Origin: Ruegeria sp. THAF33
GTDB taxonomy: Bacteria > Pseudomonadota > Alphaproteobacteria > Rhodobacterales > Rhodobacteraceae
DNA: 64,000 bases
NCBI RefSeq assembly: GCF_009363615.1
Contig: NZ_CP045384.1
Span: forward strand, 288,501 to 352,500
Direction of reading: 5' to 3'
The position numbers were made by a program, and so were the translations under genes. Under the pieces are notes generated by a model that did no database searches, was not told where the DNA came from, and saw only the letters and a list, made by a program, of their open reading frames with translations. Position 1 is the stretch's first letter. Each line of letters starts with the position of its first letter. Of the stretch, positions 53,074 to 62,035 are shown one piece after another.

Positions 53074-53781
53074 ATGAGTGACTGGAAACCGAAACGCTTT
53101 TGGAAGGACAGCACCGTTGTCGCGGTTGATGGCGGCTTCACCGTCGAACTGGATGGCCGCAGGGTCAAAACACCCGCCAAGGCAGACCTGATCCTGCCAA
53201 CCCGCCCCATGGCCGAAGCGGTGGCAGGGGAATGGGACGCGCAGGAAAAAGAAGTTGATCCTGCCGTGATGCCTTTCACCCGTTCTGCAAATGCAGCGAT
53301 AGACAAAGTCCGCATCCAGCACGGGGAAGTGGCCGACATGCTGGCCGATTATGGCGATTCCGATTTGTTGTGTTATCGCGCAACCCACCCGCAGGAGTTG
53401 CAGGATCGTCAGAGCGCCGAATGGGATCCCGCCCTGGATTGGGCCGAGACCGCGCTGTCTGCCCGTCTGGTTCCGGTTGCGGGCGTCCTGCATCAACCGC
53501 AGCCGGAATCCGCCCTGGCGATATTGCGATCTCGGGTGCACGGGCTGGATGCGTTCCAACTGGCCGCTTTTCACGATCTGGTCAGCCTGTCGGGGTCATT
53601 GATTCTTGGCTTTGCGGCCGCCATGAATTGGCGCAATCCGGACGAAATATGGCGCATTTCAAGATTGGATGAAACCTGGCAGATTGAACAATGGGGCCAT
53701 GACGAAGAAGCCCATCAGGTTGCCGAGGCCAAGAAAGCAGCCTTTATGCATGCCAAACGCTTCTTTGAATTATCGGTTTGA
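53074..53781 (+). CDS. ATP12-family F1-ATP synthase assembly chaperone
   Basis: The 235-residue protein matches the ATP12 family, which in mitochondria binds the F1 alpha subunit during assembly. Motifs: KRFWKDSTVVAVDGGFTVELDGRRVKTPAK at the N-terminus, then AEAVAGEWDAQEKEVDPAVMPFTRSANAAID. DLLCYRATHPQELQDRQSAEWDPALDWAE is the most conserved stretch, split here across motifs. Alphaproteobacteria keep this gene, in line with their kinship to mitochondria. It is away from the atp genes, after the HAD gene. Confidence 0.92.
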   Translation: MSDWKPKRFWKDSTVVAVDGGFTVELDGRRVKTPAKADLILPTRPMAEAVAGEWDAQEKEVDPAVMPFTRSANAAIDKVRIQHGEVADMLADYGDSDLLCYRATHPQELQDRQSAEWDPALDWAETALSARLVPVAGVLHQPQPESALAILRSRVHGLDAFQLAAFHDLVSLSGSLILGFAAAMNWRNPDEIWRISRLDETWQIEQWGHDEEAHQVAEAKKAAFMHAKRFFELSV

Positions 53782-53822
53782 TCCTAAATTCCGGTTTTTT
53801 GAGCAAATCTGTAAACAGCTTG

Positions 53823-53855
53823 GGGCCTGATCCATCGATTTCGATGATCCGGCCC
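53823..53855 (+). other. Imperfect 14-bp hairpin between ATP12 gene and bztA
   Basis: GGGCC-T-GAT-C-CATCGA pairs with TCGATG-ATC-C-GGCCC, containing one mismatch and one bulge. It lies in a 205-bp gap, 132 bp before bztA, with no T-run. It may end the upstream operon or sit in the bzt leader. Nothing else is visible in the gap. Confidence 0.35.
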
Positions 53856-53986
53856 TTGACGTTTGTTTATGAATACGCCCAAACTCGGTGCCACTAAAGG
53901 GGAGACACCTTTGGGGTAACCTATCCGGCATCCACTTGCCGGGCAGAGCCGTCTCGGACGGGGCGGAAAATCAGGAAGAGGTAAAA

Positions 53987-55003
53987 ATGAAAAAATCCGT
54001 AATCTTGGGCGCGGCAACGATTGCCGGTCTTGCTGCTGGCGCAGCCATGGCGGGGACCGTTGACGACGTTAAAGCACGCGGCAAGCTGAATTGTGGTGTG
54101 ACCACCGGTCTGGTTGGTTTTGCTGCGCCCGACGCAAATGGCGAATGGCAAGGCTTTGACGTATCGCTGTGCCGCGCCGTTGCTGCTGCCGTTCTGGGTG
54201 ACGCCAACGCCGTTGAATTCGTTCCGACCACTGGTAAGACACGTTTTACCGCTCTGGCCTCGGGCGAGATCGACATGCTGGCAAGGAACACCACCTGGAC
54301 CTTCAGCCGCGACGTCGACCTGAAGTTCGAATTCACCGGTGTGAACTATTATGACGGTCAGGGCTTCATGGTTCCCAAGGCGCTGGGCGTCAGCTCGGCC
54401 AAGGAACTGGACGGCGCCCGTGTCTGCATCCAGACCGGCACCACCACCGAGCTGAACCTGGCCGATTTCTTCCGCGCCAACAACATCAGCTACGAGCCGG
54501 TTCCGATCGAAACCAACGCCGAAGCGCAGCAGCAGTACCTGGCTGGTGCATGTGACGTTTACACCACCGATGCATCGGGCCTGGCCGCAACCCGCGCCAC
54601 CTTCGAAGCGCCGGACGAGCACATCCTGCTGCCCGAAATCATCTCGAAAGAGCCGCTGGGCCCGCTGGTCCGTCATGGCGACCACGAGTGGGGCGACGTT
54701 GTTCGCTGGACCCTGAACGCACTGATTTCGGCTGAAGAGCTGGGCGTGACCTCGGCAAATATCGACGAGCTGAGCGCCGGCACCGACAACCCGGAAATCA
54801 ACCGCCTGCTGGGTACAGAAGGCACTCTGGGTGAAATGCTGGGTCTGGACGCCGACTGGGCGGCCAAAGCGATCAAAGCTGGCGGCAACTATGGTGAAAT
54901 CTTTGCCAAGAACATCGGTGAAGAAACACCGATCGGCCTGGCGCGCGGCCTGAACGCACAGTGGACCGAAGGCGGCCTGCTGTACTCGCCGCCGTTCCGT
55001 TAA
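53987..55003 (+). CDS. bztA: Amino-acid ABC transporter substrate-binding protein (BztA/AapJ)
   Basis: The 338-residue periplasmic binding protein has a signal peptide (MKKSVILGAATIAGLAAGAAMA), then VDDVKARGKLNCGVTTGLVGFAAPDANGEWQGFDVSLCRAVAAAV in consecutive motifs, typical of the general L-amino-acid type. In Rhodobacter capsulatus BztABCD takes up glutamate, glutamine, aspartate and asparagine. Two Cys in each of the N-terminal motifs match the family. GGAAGAGG precedes the ATG at 53987. A stable hairpin follows the stop codon, which usually lets the binding protein be made in excess over the permeases. Confidence 0.93.
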   Translation: MKKSVILGAATIAGLAAGAAMAGTVDDVKARGKLNCGVTTGLVGFAAPDANGEWQGFDVSLCRAVAAAVLGDANAVEFVPTTGKTRFTALASGEIDMLARNTTWTFSRDVDLKFEFTGVNYYDGQGFMVPKALGVSSAKELDGARVCIQTGTTTELNLADFFRANNISYEPVPIETNAEAQQQYLAGACDVYTTDASGLAATRATFEAPDEHILLPEIISKEPLGPLVRHGDHEWGDVVRWTLNALISAEELGVTSANIDELSAGTDNPEINRLLGTEGTLGEMLGLDADWAAKAIKAGGNYGEIFAKNIGEETPIGLARGLNAQWTEGGLLYSPPFR

Positions 55004-55013
55004 GGCATCAATG

Positions 55014-55045
55014 GAAGAGGGCGCGGGGCAACCTGCGCCCTCTTC
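55014..55045 (+). promoter_or_regulatory. Intercistronic hairpin between bztA and bztB
   Basis: GAAGAGGGCGC (55014-55024) and GCGCCCTCTTC (55035-55045) are a perfect 11-bp stem with a 10-nt loop. There is no U-tract, so it looks like an mRNA-stabilising or partial-termination element rather than a full terminator. Confidence 0.75.
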
Positions 55046-55129
55046 TACAATAAATTGCTGCGGGCAGATGCAGAGCGGGGAAAACCTCGCCGAAATGAAA
55101 CAGCTCGCAAGCCACGGGGATCCCAAAAT

Positions 55130-56362
55130 ATGTCGACTATGACTGACCCACCGAAAGCTGATTTTCGGTTGTCTATGCTCATAAACGATACCCGCTATCG
55201 CTCTCTTACATTTCAGGTGATTGCGGCCATCGTCATTGCGCTTTCCATCTGGTATCTGGGCAACAACCTGATCCAGAACCTCAGGGCCGCAGGGCTCAAT
55301 ATTTCCTATGCTTTCCTCGGCGATTCCGCCGGGTACGACATCAACCAGCGTCTTGTTGAATATGACAGTCAGTCATCGCATGCACGCGCGGCACTTGTCG
55401 GTTTGCTGAACACTTTGCTCGTGGCCTTCCTGGCCTGTATCACCGCAACGGTTTTCGGTGTGATCGCGGGTGTTTTGAGACTGTCGAACAACTGGCTCGT
55501 GTCGAAGCTGATGGCAGTATATGTCGAGATCTTCCGGAACATCCCGGTTCTGATCTGGATCATCATCATCTTCACGATCATGACGGCCGTGTTGCCGGCG
55601 CCCAGCGCGTTCCGGGGGGAAAACCCGACGTCTTCAATGCTGTTTGGGTCCTTTGCCTTTACCAATCGAGGTATTTATTTTCCCCGTCCCGAGTTCGCCA
55701 ATGGCCTGTTTGCATCGACAGCCCTGAACTGGTTGCTGGTCATCGCCGTCCTGATCGGATCGTGGTTCGTCAGTGGCGAAGTCGAAAAACGCGCGACCAA
55801 GAAGCAGGAGGAAACCGGCGAGCGTCCCGCGACGCTGTTGCCGAAACTGGCAATCTGGCTGGTGCCTTTTGTGCTGTTGATGATCATCATGGGCCTGACC
55901 TGGGATGTCCCCGAGCTGAAGCGCTTTAACTTCAGCGGTGGACTGAATGCCGGTGGTCCACTGATTGCGCTGTGGTTTGCCCTGTCGATCTATACCGGTG
56001 CCTTTATCGCGGAAAACGTGCGTGCGGGCATTCAGGCGATCAGCAAAGGTCAGACCGAGGCGGCCGCCGCGTTGGGCCTGCGTCAGGGACGGATCATGAA
56101 ACTGGTCATCCTGCCCCAGGCATTGCGGGTCATCATCCCGCCGCTGATCTCGCAGTATCTGAATATCACCAAGAACTCGTCTCTCGCGATTGCCGTTGGC
56201 TATGCGGATATCACCGCAACACTGGGTGGTATTACCCTGAACCAGACCGGCCGGGCGATTGAATGCGTTCTGCTACTGATGTTGTTCTACCTCACGGCCT
56301 CGCTGCTGATTTCGACGGGGATGAACATCTACAACGCTTCCGTCAAGCTGAAGGAGCGCTGA
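55130..56362 (+). CDS. bztB: Amino-acid ABC transporter permease BztB/AapQ
   Basis: The 410-residue protein is an unusually long HisMQ-type permease, as known for AapQ/BztB. It has an N-terminal membrane helix, then a HisM-like half with VEIFRNIPVLIWIIIIF, a central extra region (SGEVEKRATKKQEETGERPATLLP), and the EAA loop QTEAAAALGLRQGRIMKLVILPQALRVIIPPLISQYLNITKNSSLAIAVG across the last 120 residues. I chose the ATG at 55130 (MSTMTDPPK), after GGGGA. bztC starts 3 bp later. Confidence 0.94.
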   Translation: MSTMTDPPKADFRLSMLINDTRYRSLTFQVIAAIVIALSIWYLGNNLIQNLRAAGLNISYAFLGDSAGYDINQRLVEYDSQSSHARAALVGLLNTLLVAFLACITATVFGVIAGVLRLSNNWLVSKLMAVYVEIFRNIPVLIWIIIIFTIMTAVLPAPSAFRGENPTSSMLFGSFAFTNRGIYFPRPEFANGLFASTALNWLLVIAVLIGSWFVSGEVEKRATKKQEETGERPATLLPKLAIWLVPFVLLMIIMGLTWDVPELKRFNFSGGLNAGGPLIALWFALSIYTGAFIAENVRAGIQAISKGQTEAAAALGLRQGRIMKLVILPQALRVIIPPLISQYLNITKNSSLAIAVGYADITATLGGITLNQTGRAIECVLLLMLFYLTASLLISTGMNIYNASVKLKER

Positions 56363-56365
56363 GCC

Positions 56366-57664
56366 ATGAGTGATCAAGCAACAAACCCGATCGCCTTCGT
56401 GGCCGAAGGCACCATCCCGCCCTCACCGCCGCCGGCAAATGAGACCGGCGTCGTCAAATGGCTGCGCGAGAATCTGTTCTCAGGGGTCGTCAACTCGATC
56501 CTGACAGTTCTGTCGCTGATCCTGATCTACATTCTTCTCAAGAATACCTTGCCATGGATTCTGAACGGAGTGTGGAATGCCAACTCACTGGCGGAATGCC
56601 GCGAGATTCTGGGGGACAAGACCGGAGCCTGTTTCGCGGTTCTGACGGAACGCTGGCCGCAGCTGATCTATGGGTTCAAGTACCCCGTCGATGCCTATTG
56701 GCGGCCGAACCTGGCCTTTGTGCTGATGCTGGTAGCGATTGCGCCGGTGCTTTTCTTTGACTTGCCTCGCAAGATGCTGTTGTTCACTGCGGTCTATCCC
56801 TTCCTGGCTTTCTGGCTGATCTGGGGTGGCACGATCCTCGTGCCTCTGGTTGCACTAGTTGGCTGCATAGCCGCCGGTGGTGTCTTCCAGAAGCTGGGCA
56901 ACAACAACTTTGCGGCCGGGTTCTTCGGAGCAATTGTGACGGCACTGGTCATCTGGAACGTCGGAGGGGCCCTGATCCCGGAAGGCGCATCAGAGAATGC
57001 GTGGCTGACGGCCGTTCCCAGCCGTGATTTGGGCGGTTTCATGCTGAACATGATGCTGGGCGTAACCTGTGTGTCGCTGTCGGTACCACTTGGGATCGCA
57101 CTGGCCTTGGGGCGACAGTCGAACATGCCGCTGATCAAGTGGGTTTGCGTCATCTTCATCGAATTCATCCGCGGCGTGCCTCTGATCACGCTGCTGTTCG
57201 TGGCTTCGGTGATGCTGGCCTATTTCTTCCCGCCTGACAGCACGGTCGACCTGTTCCTGCGCGTCGTGATCATGATCACCATGTTCTCGTCCGCCTATAT
57301 CGCCGAGGTGATCCGCGGCGGTCTGGCAGCGCTTCCGCGCGGGCAGTACGAGGCCGCAGACAGTCTTGGGTTGGATTATCCGCAGGCGATGCGGCTTATC
57401 ATCCTGCCGCAGGCGCTGAAGATCTCGATCCCCGGGATTGTGAACGTGGCCGTGGGCCTGTTCAAGGATACGACACTGGTTTCGGTCATTTCGATGTTCG
57501 ATCTGGTGGGCATGATCCGGGGACCCATCCTGGCGTCGACCGAATGGAACGGCGTCTACTGGGAGCTTCTGGGCTTTGCCGCGCTTCTGTTCTTCGTCGT
57601 CTGCTACGGCATCTCTCAATATTCTCAGTGGCTCGAGCGTCGCCTTGCCACAGATCATCGTTAA
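56366..57664 (+). CDS. bztC: Amino-acid ABC transporter permease BztC/AapM
   Basis: This 432-residue second permease subunit pairs with BztB. It has about eight membrane helices and the EAA loop QYEAADSLGLDYPQAMRLIILPQALKISIPGIVNVAVGLFKDTTLVSVI in the last third. A soluble loop with two cysteines (LAECREILGDKTGACFAVL) lies near residue 80. Length and layout match AapM/BztC. The ATPase gene begins 12 bp after its stop. Confidence 0.94.
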   Translation: MSDQATNPIAFVAEGTIPPSPPPANETGVVKWLRENLFSGVVNSILTVLSLILIYILLKNTLPWILNGVWNANSLAECREILGDKTGACFAVLTERWPQLIYGFKYPVDAYWRPNLAFVLMLVAIAPVLFFDLPRKMLLFTAVYPFLAFWLIWGGTILVPLVALVGCIAAGGVFQKLGNNNFAAGFFGAIVTALVIWNVGGALIPEGASENAWLTAVPSRDLGGFMLNMMLGVTCVSLSVPLGIALALGRQSNMPLIKWVCVIFIEFIRGVPLITLLFVASVMLAYFFPPDSTVDLFLRVVIMITMFSSAYIAEVIRGGLAALPRGQYEAADSLGLDYPQAMRLIILPQALKISIPGIVNVAVGLFKDTTLVSVISMFDLVGMIRGPILASTEWNGVYWELLGFAALLFFVVCYGISQYSQWLERRLATDHR

Positions 57665-57676
57665 GGAGTTCAACAC

Positions 57677-58468
<792 letters not shown>

Positions 58469-58491
58469 CCTGCACAAAGGCTGAAAGAATT

Positions 58492-58519
58492 AAGGCGGGG
58501 TATTGCCCCGCCTTTTTTT
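58492..58519 (+). terminator. Intrinsic terminator after bztD
   Basis: AAGGCGGGG and CCCCGCCTT form a perfect 9-bp stem with a TATTG loop, followed by TTTTT. The T-run touches the stop codon of the convergent sixA-like gene. Confidence 0.93.
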
Positions 58520-59015
58520 ATTCGATCAACTCACGCGGGATGGTGAACCCCAGCACCGTCCCGGTTTGCCATCGGACCTCGGCCCAGCTGTTTAAGTCGA
58601 ACGACATGACGGTTGTTGCACAGGTTGGATAATCGAAAAAGCGTGTATGATTTGGCGGTTGTCGCACCAGACGGTTGGCAAAATCGGCGATCCCGGGATT
58701 GTGGCCCAGCATCAATACCACCGGTTCCGTAGCACCTGAAAGTTCCCGCAGCATGACCTTTGAATCAGCGTGGTAGAGCGCGCTGTGAAAGCTGACTTTA
58801 TCGGCCTGCAAACCCATGCGATCCCATGTCTCGCGGGTGCGGGTTGATGTAGAGCTCAGGACTTCATCCGGCAACCAGCCGTGGTGACGCAACCAAGCAG
58901 CGATGGCCGGGGCTGACTTTCGTCCACGCTTGTTCAGCGGGCGGTCATGATCGCCAAGACCCGGGCTATCCCAGCTGGATTTCGCATGACGTGTCAGGAT
59001 CAGAATTCGGGTCAT
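58518..59015 (-). CDS. SixA-like histidine phosphatase
   Basis: The 165-residue protein is a minimal histidine-phosphatase-superfamily member: catalytic ILTRHAKSSWD at the start, DHDRPLNKRGRKSAPAIAAWL, SSTSTRTRETWD and MLGHNPGIADFANRL with the second His. SixA of E. coli removes phosphate from histidine phosphotransfer proteins such as ArcB and PtsN partners; a target here is not identified. The ATG at 59015 overlaps the stop of the upstream Fe-S protein gene (ATGA), indicating coupling. Confidence 0.86.
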   Translation of the reverse strand: MTRILILTRHAKSSWDSPGLGDHDRPLNKRGRKSAPAIAAWLRHHGWLPDEVLSSTSTRTRETWDRMGLQADKVSFHSALYHADSKVMLRELSGATEPVVLMLGHNPGIADFANRLVRQPPNHTRFFDYPTCATTVMSFDLNSWAEVRWQTGTVLGFTIPRELIE

Positions 59016-59698
59016 GACGGATGAAAGGATTTCATGTGATGGGCCGATTGTTCCGGGTCGCGTCCTGCGCCCGCGCTCAGGGGGCAGGCAAGGCGGGCCA
59101 GACACCCGCCCGCCATACAGGTTTGACCTTCAGCGGTGCCCAGATGGTCGTGGCATGCAGCGACGTCATAGAACTCCTGCGCGTTCAGCGCGCTGACCGG
59201 GCAGGTCGTCGTGCAAGGCGCGGCGCAGCTTTCGCAAGGCGACACGCCGGAAGGGGCCGGGATGGCGAACTCTTCGGTAAAATGCAGTGCGCCGCGATAG
59301 GAAATCATCATCCCAACGGTATCATGCACCAATGCCCCGACCGGGCTGCTGAACGTCCGCCCAGATTTGAGCGCCCAGTCGATGAATGGCGTGTACGGAG
59401 GGCCGCCGAACGGGAAATACGCCTGTGCGCCCAGCCTTTCGGCCATCTGACCGACGACCCTTTGCGACCATCGGTCAACGGGGTCGGTCTGGTGCCATTC
59501 CGGTGAGGCCTTCAGTACGGGCCAGAATTCCGGCCCGGCCCCCAACAGGATCAGCGTACCGGTTTCGAGGTCTTTGGCTGCAACATGGCGAGGATGCAGC
59601 GCGCCCATGACCAACAAACCAGCATCATGGGCGGCGCTTTCAACCTGTTCATAAGGCGTCGCGTCAGGATCAGAGGAAGGCTGTGCAAGATGTGTCAT
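59012..59698 (-). CDS. Ferredoxin-like iron-sulfur protein with eight clustered cysteines
   Basis: The 228-residue protein resembles the C-terminal Fe-S part of QueG-like proteins. The N-terminal 150 residues hold ILLGAGPEFWPVLKASPEW and FPFGGPPYTPFIDWALKSG. Then come Cys155, 158, 162, 166 (CESCAAPCTTTCP) and Cys182, 194, 199, 205 (last part CMAGGCLARLACP). The spacing Cx2Cx3Cx3CP differs from the classic Cx2Cx2Cx3CP. It could hold two [4Fe-4S] clusters. It lacks the cobalamin-binding length of QueG (about 370 residues), so I do not assign queuosine synthesis. It lies in the argB operon. Confidence 0.78.
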   Translation of the reverse strand: MTHLAQPSSDPDATPYEQVESAAHDAGLLVMGALHPRHVAAKDLETGTLILLGAGPEFWPVLKASPEWHQTDPVDRWSQRVVGQMAERLGAQAYFPFGGPPYTPFIDWALKSGRTFSSPVGALVHDTVGMMISYRGALHFTEEFAIPAPSGVSPCESCAAPCTTTCPVSALNAQEFYDVAACHDHLGTAEGQTCMAGGCLARLACPLSAGAGRDPEQSAHHMKSFHPS

Positions 59699-59723
59699 GT
59701 CTCCTCCTCCTCTCTTGCGGGGA

Positions 59724-60587
59724 TCAGTCCGGGCGTATCAGCGACCCGGCCCCATGTTCGGTGAACAGCTCCAGCAGCACGGCATTGGGTGCGCGCCCAT
59801 CAAGTATGACGACGGCCCGCACGCCGCTGTGCAGGGCGTCCAGCGCGGTTTCTGTCTTGGGTATCATACCGCCTGCAATGGTGCCTTCGCGGGTCATTTC
59901 CCTTATCTGACCGGCCTTGAGTTCGGTCACGACCTCGCCCGCCGCGTTCTTGACACCGGAAACATCCGTTAGCAGCAACAGACGGTCTGCCTTGAGCGCA
60001 GAAGCGATTGCCCCGGCTGCCGTGTCGCCATTGACGTTGAATGTTTCACCGTCGCAGCCTGCACCAAGCGGGGCAATGACCGGAATCACGTCATGTGAAA
60101 ACAGATCATGCAGGATCTTCGGATTCATCTCGGCCGGGGTGCCGACAAAGCCCAGCGACGCATCCGTCTGATCACAGACCATCAGGCCTGCGTCCTTGCC
60201 GGACAGGCCTACGGCTGATCCGCCCTGATCATTGATCGCCTGTACGATGCGCTTGTTCACGAGCCCGGACAGAACCATTTCGACTACTTCAACCGTGGCC
60301 TTGTCGGTCACTCGCTTGCCGTTCACGAATTCGGATTGAATGTCCAACTTGCCCAGCATTGCATTGATCATCGGACCACCGCCGTGGACGACCACCGGGT
60401 TCACACCCACCTGGCGCATCAGAACCACGTCCCGGGCAAAGCTTTCCATCGCCTCGTCGCTGCCCATGGCGTGTCCGCCAAGTTTGATGACGACGATGGC
60501 TCCATCATAGCGCTGTAGATAGGGCAGGGCGCTGTTGAGTGTGGCTGCGGTGGCGATCCAGTCCCGGTTCATATCTCGTGTCTTCAT
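59724..60587 (-). CDS. argB: Acetylglutamate kinase
   Basis: ArgB phosphorylates N-acetylglutamate, the second step of arginine synthesis. The 287-residue protein shows [40 protein letters not shown] with the substrate loop, [38 protein letters not shown] and [14 protein letters not shown]. The N-terminal helix ([22 protein letters not shown]) is of the hexameric, arginine-inhibited and PII-activated type. Start codons at 60587 and, 5 codons in, 60572 are both possible. It follows engB by 60 bp. Confidence 0.97.
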   Translation of the reverse strand: MKTRDMNRDWIATAATLNSALPYLQRYDGAIVVIKLGGHAMGSDEAMESFARDVVLMRQVGVNPVVVHGGGPMINAMLGKLDIQSEFVNGKRVTDKATVEVVEMVLSGLVNKRIVQAINDQGGSAVGLSGKDAGLMVCDQTDASLGFVGTPAEMNPKILHDLFSHDVIPVIAPLGAGCDGETFNVNGDTAAGAIASALKADRLLLLTDVSGVKNAAGEVVTELKAGQIREMTREGTIAGGMIPKTETALDALHSGVRAVVILDGRAPNAVLLELFTEHGAGSLIRPD

Positions 60588-60647
60588 AGCTAAAGTCCTT
60601 CTGGAAAACCGTGTTAGGACCTTTGCCCCACGCTGCCAAGGGCGAAG

Positions 60648-61301
60648 CTATTCCAGATGCGCAATGATGGACCGCAGGGTCGCGATGCCATCACCCTTTT
60701 CGGAAGAGGTAAGTACAATTTCCGGAAAAGCCGCGGGATGTTTGGACAACGCGGCCCGGGTTTGCTCCAGCACCTTCTCGCGATCCTTGGCTTTGACCTT
60801 GTCTGCCTTGGTCAGAACGCATTGAAATGTCACGGCGCTGGTGTCCAGCAACTTCATGATTTCGTCATCGACCGGTTTTACCCCGTGGCGCGAGTCGATC
60901 AGGACAAAGGCGCGGCGCAGTGTCTGGCGCCCGCTGAGATATTGTTTCAGCAGCTTCTGCCACTTCTCGACCACTTTCACCGGGGCGTTTGCATAGCCAT
61001 AGCCCGGCAGGTCCACGAGATAGAGTTCAGGGCCTTGGGTGAAAAAGTTGATCTCTTGCGTGCGGCCAGGCGTGTTGGATGCGCGGGCCAGACCCTTCGT
61101 GCCGGTCAAGGCATTGATCAGGCTGGATTTGCCCACGTTCGAACGCCCCGCAAAACAGACTTCCAACCGGTCAGGGGCGGGAAGGCCATTCATGGCGACA
61201 ACGCCTTTGACGAACTCGGACGGGCCTGCAAACAGTTTGCGGCCTCGCTCCAGGGCGAATTCATCCGGGTCTTCGGCCAGGGGGAAGGGAAGCGTGGTCA
61301 T
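60648..61301 (-). CDS. engB: Ribosome biogenesis GTPase EngB/YsxC
   Basis: This essential GTPase helps assemble the 50S subunit. The 217-residue protein has G1 FAGRSNVGKSSLINALTG, G2 region NTPGRTQEINFF, G3 LVDLPGYGYANAPVKV, G4 LTKADKVK and G5-like TSSEKGDGI. It overlaps the MOSC gene upstream by 4 bp, which suggests coupled translation. Confidence 0.97.
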   Translation of the reverse strand: MTTLPFPLAEDPDEFALERGRKLFAGPSEFVKGVVAMNGLPAPDRLEVCFAGRSNVGKSSLINALTGTKGLARASNTPGRTQEINFFTQGPELYLVDLPGYGYANAPVKVVEKWQKLLKQYLSGRQTLRRAFVLIDSRHGVKPVDDEIMKLLDTSAVTFQCVLTKADKVKAKDREKVLEQTRAALSKHPAAFPEIVLTSSEKGDGIATLRSIIAHLE

Positions 61302-62035
61302 AGCACCTGCACCTCATCGTTGACGCGGATTTCGCCACCCTGGACGACCTCGGCGTAAACGCCGAAATCCTGATGGTCCCAACTGTTCAGGGCGCGCAGG
61401 GTGTCTGCGTCCCTCTCACCGGTTTCGGGATTGGCGGTGGTGGCCATACATCGCGTGATCCGCTCGCGGACGCGAAGCACGGCCTCGCCAATGCGCACGT
61501 CACGACCCAGCCAGTCAAACTCATCCCATAACGGCAGACCTTCGAACCAGATATTGCCGCGCCATCGAACAATGGACAGAGTCCGGTCCAGTTTCTGTTC
61601 GACTGCGCGATGCGATGCCATGTTGCACAGGCTGATCGATGGAAAGTCGCTGTCCGTCATACCGCGCCCCGGAACCCGAACGATCCGGGCAGATGCAGCC
61701 CGGTCCGCCGGCATAATCGGTTTCACCCAGTCCAGAAAAGCCTCTTGTTCGGTGTCCGGCGCAAAACTGAGACCCGGTCGTTGCGGGTGGCGCAATTTAA
61801 CCCGGTCGCCCTGCAATTCGGCCGAAATGGCCATCAACTGAGGCGCTTTTGAACCGCGGCTGAAATTGAAACAGGGTGCCCATTCCGAACCATCGGTTTT
61901 GGCGGCCTCATGAGCGACCGCCCAAACGCGATCCCCGGGCATGGTCTGCCCGGGGATGAGTGTGACGTGGCTCAGGGCTTCTCGCCCATGGCTTTTGATC
62001 GGGTGGCGCCAAAGGCTTGAGACCGTTCCGCTCAT
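61298..62035 (-). CDS. MOSC-domain protein
   Basis: The 245-residue protein contains an N-terminal MOSC beta-barrel part (VSSLWRHPIKSHGREALSHVTLIPGQTMPGDRVWAVAH) and a MOSC domain with the likely molybdenum-cofactor-binding Cys in RERITRCMATTANPETGERD. This resembles the mARC/YcbX group. Such proteins reduce N-hydroxylated compounds or carry Moco sulfur; the substrate is unknown. It overlaps yidC and engB by 4 bp each. Confidence 0.88.
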   Translation of the reverse strand: MSGTVSSLWRHPIKSHGREALSHVTLIPGQTMPGDRVWAVAHEAAKTDGSEWAPCFNFSRGSKAPQLMAISAELQGDRVKLRHPQRPGLSFAPDTEQEAFLDWVKPIMPADRAASARIVRVPGRGMTDSDFPSISLCNMASHRAVEQKLDRTLSIVRWRGNIWFEGLPLWDEFDWLGRDVRIGEAVLRVRERITRCMATTANPETGERDADTLRALNSWDHQDFGVYAEVVQGGEIRVNDEVQVL

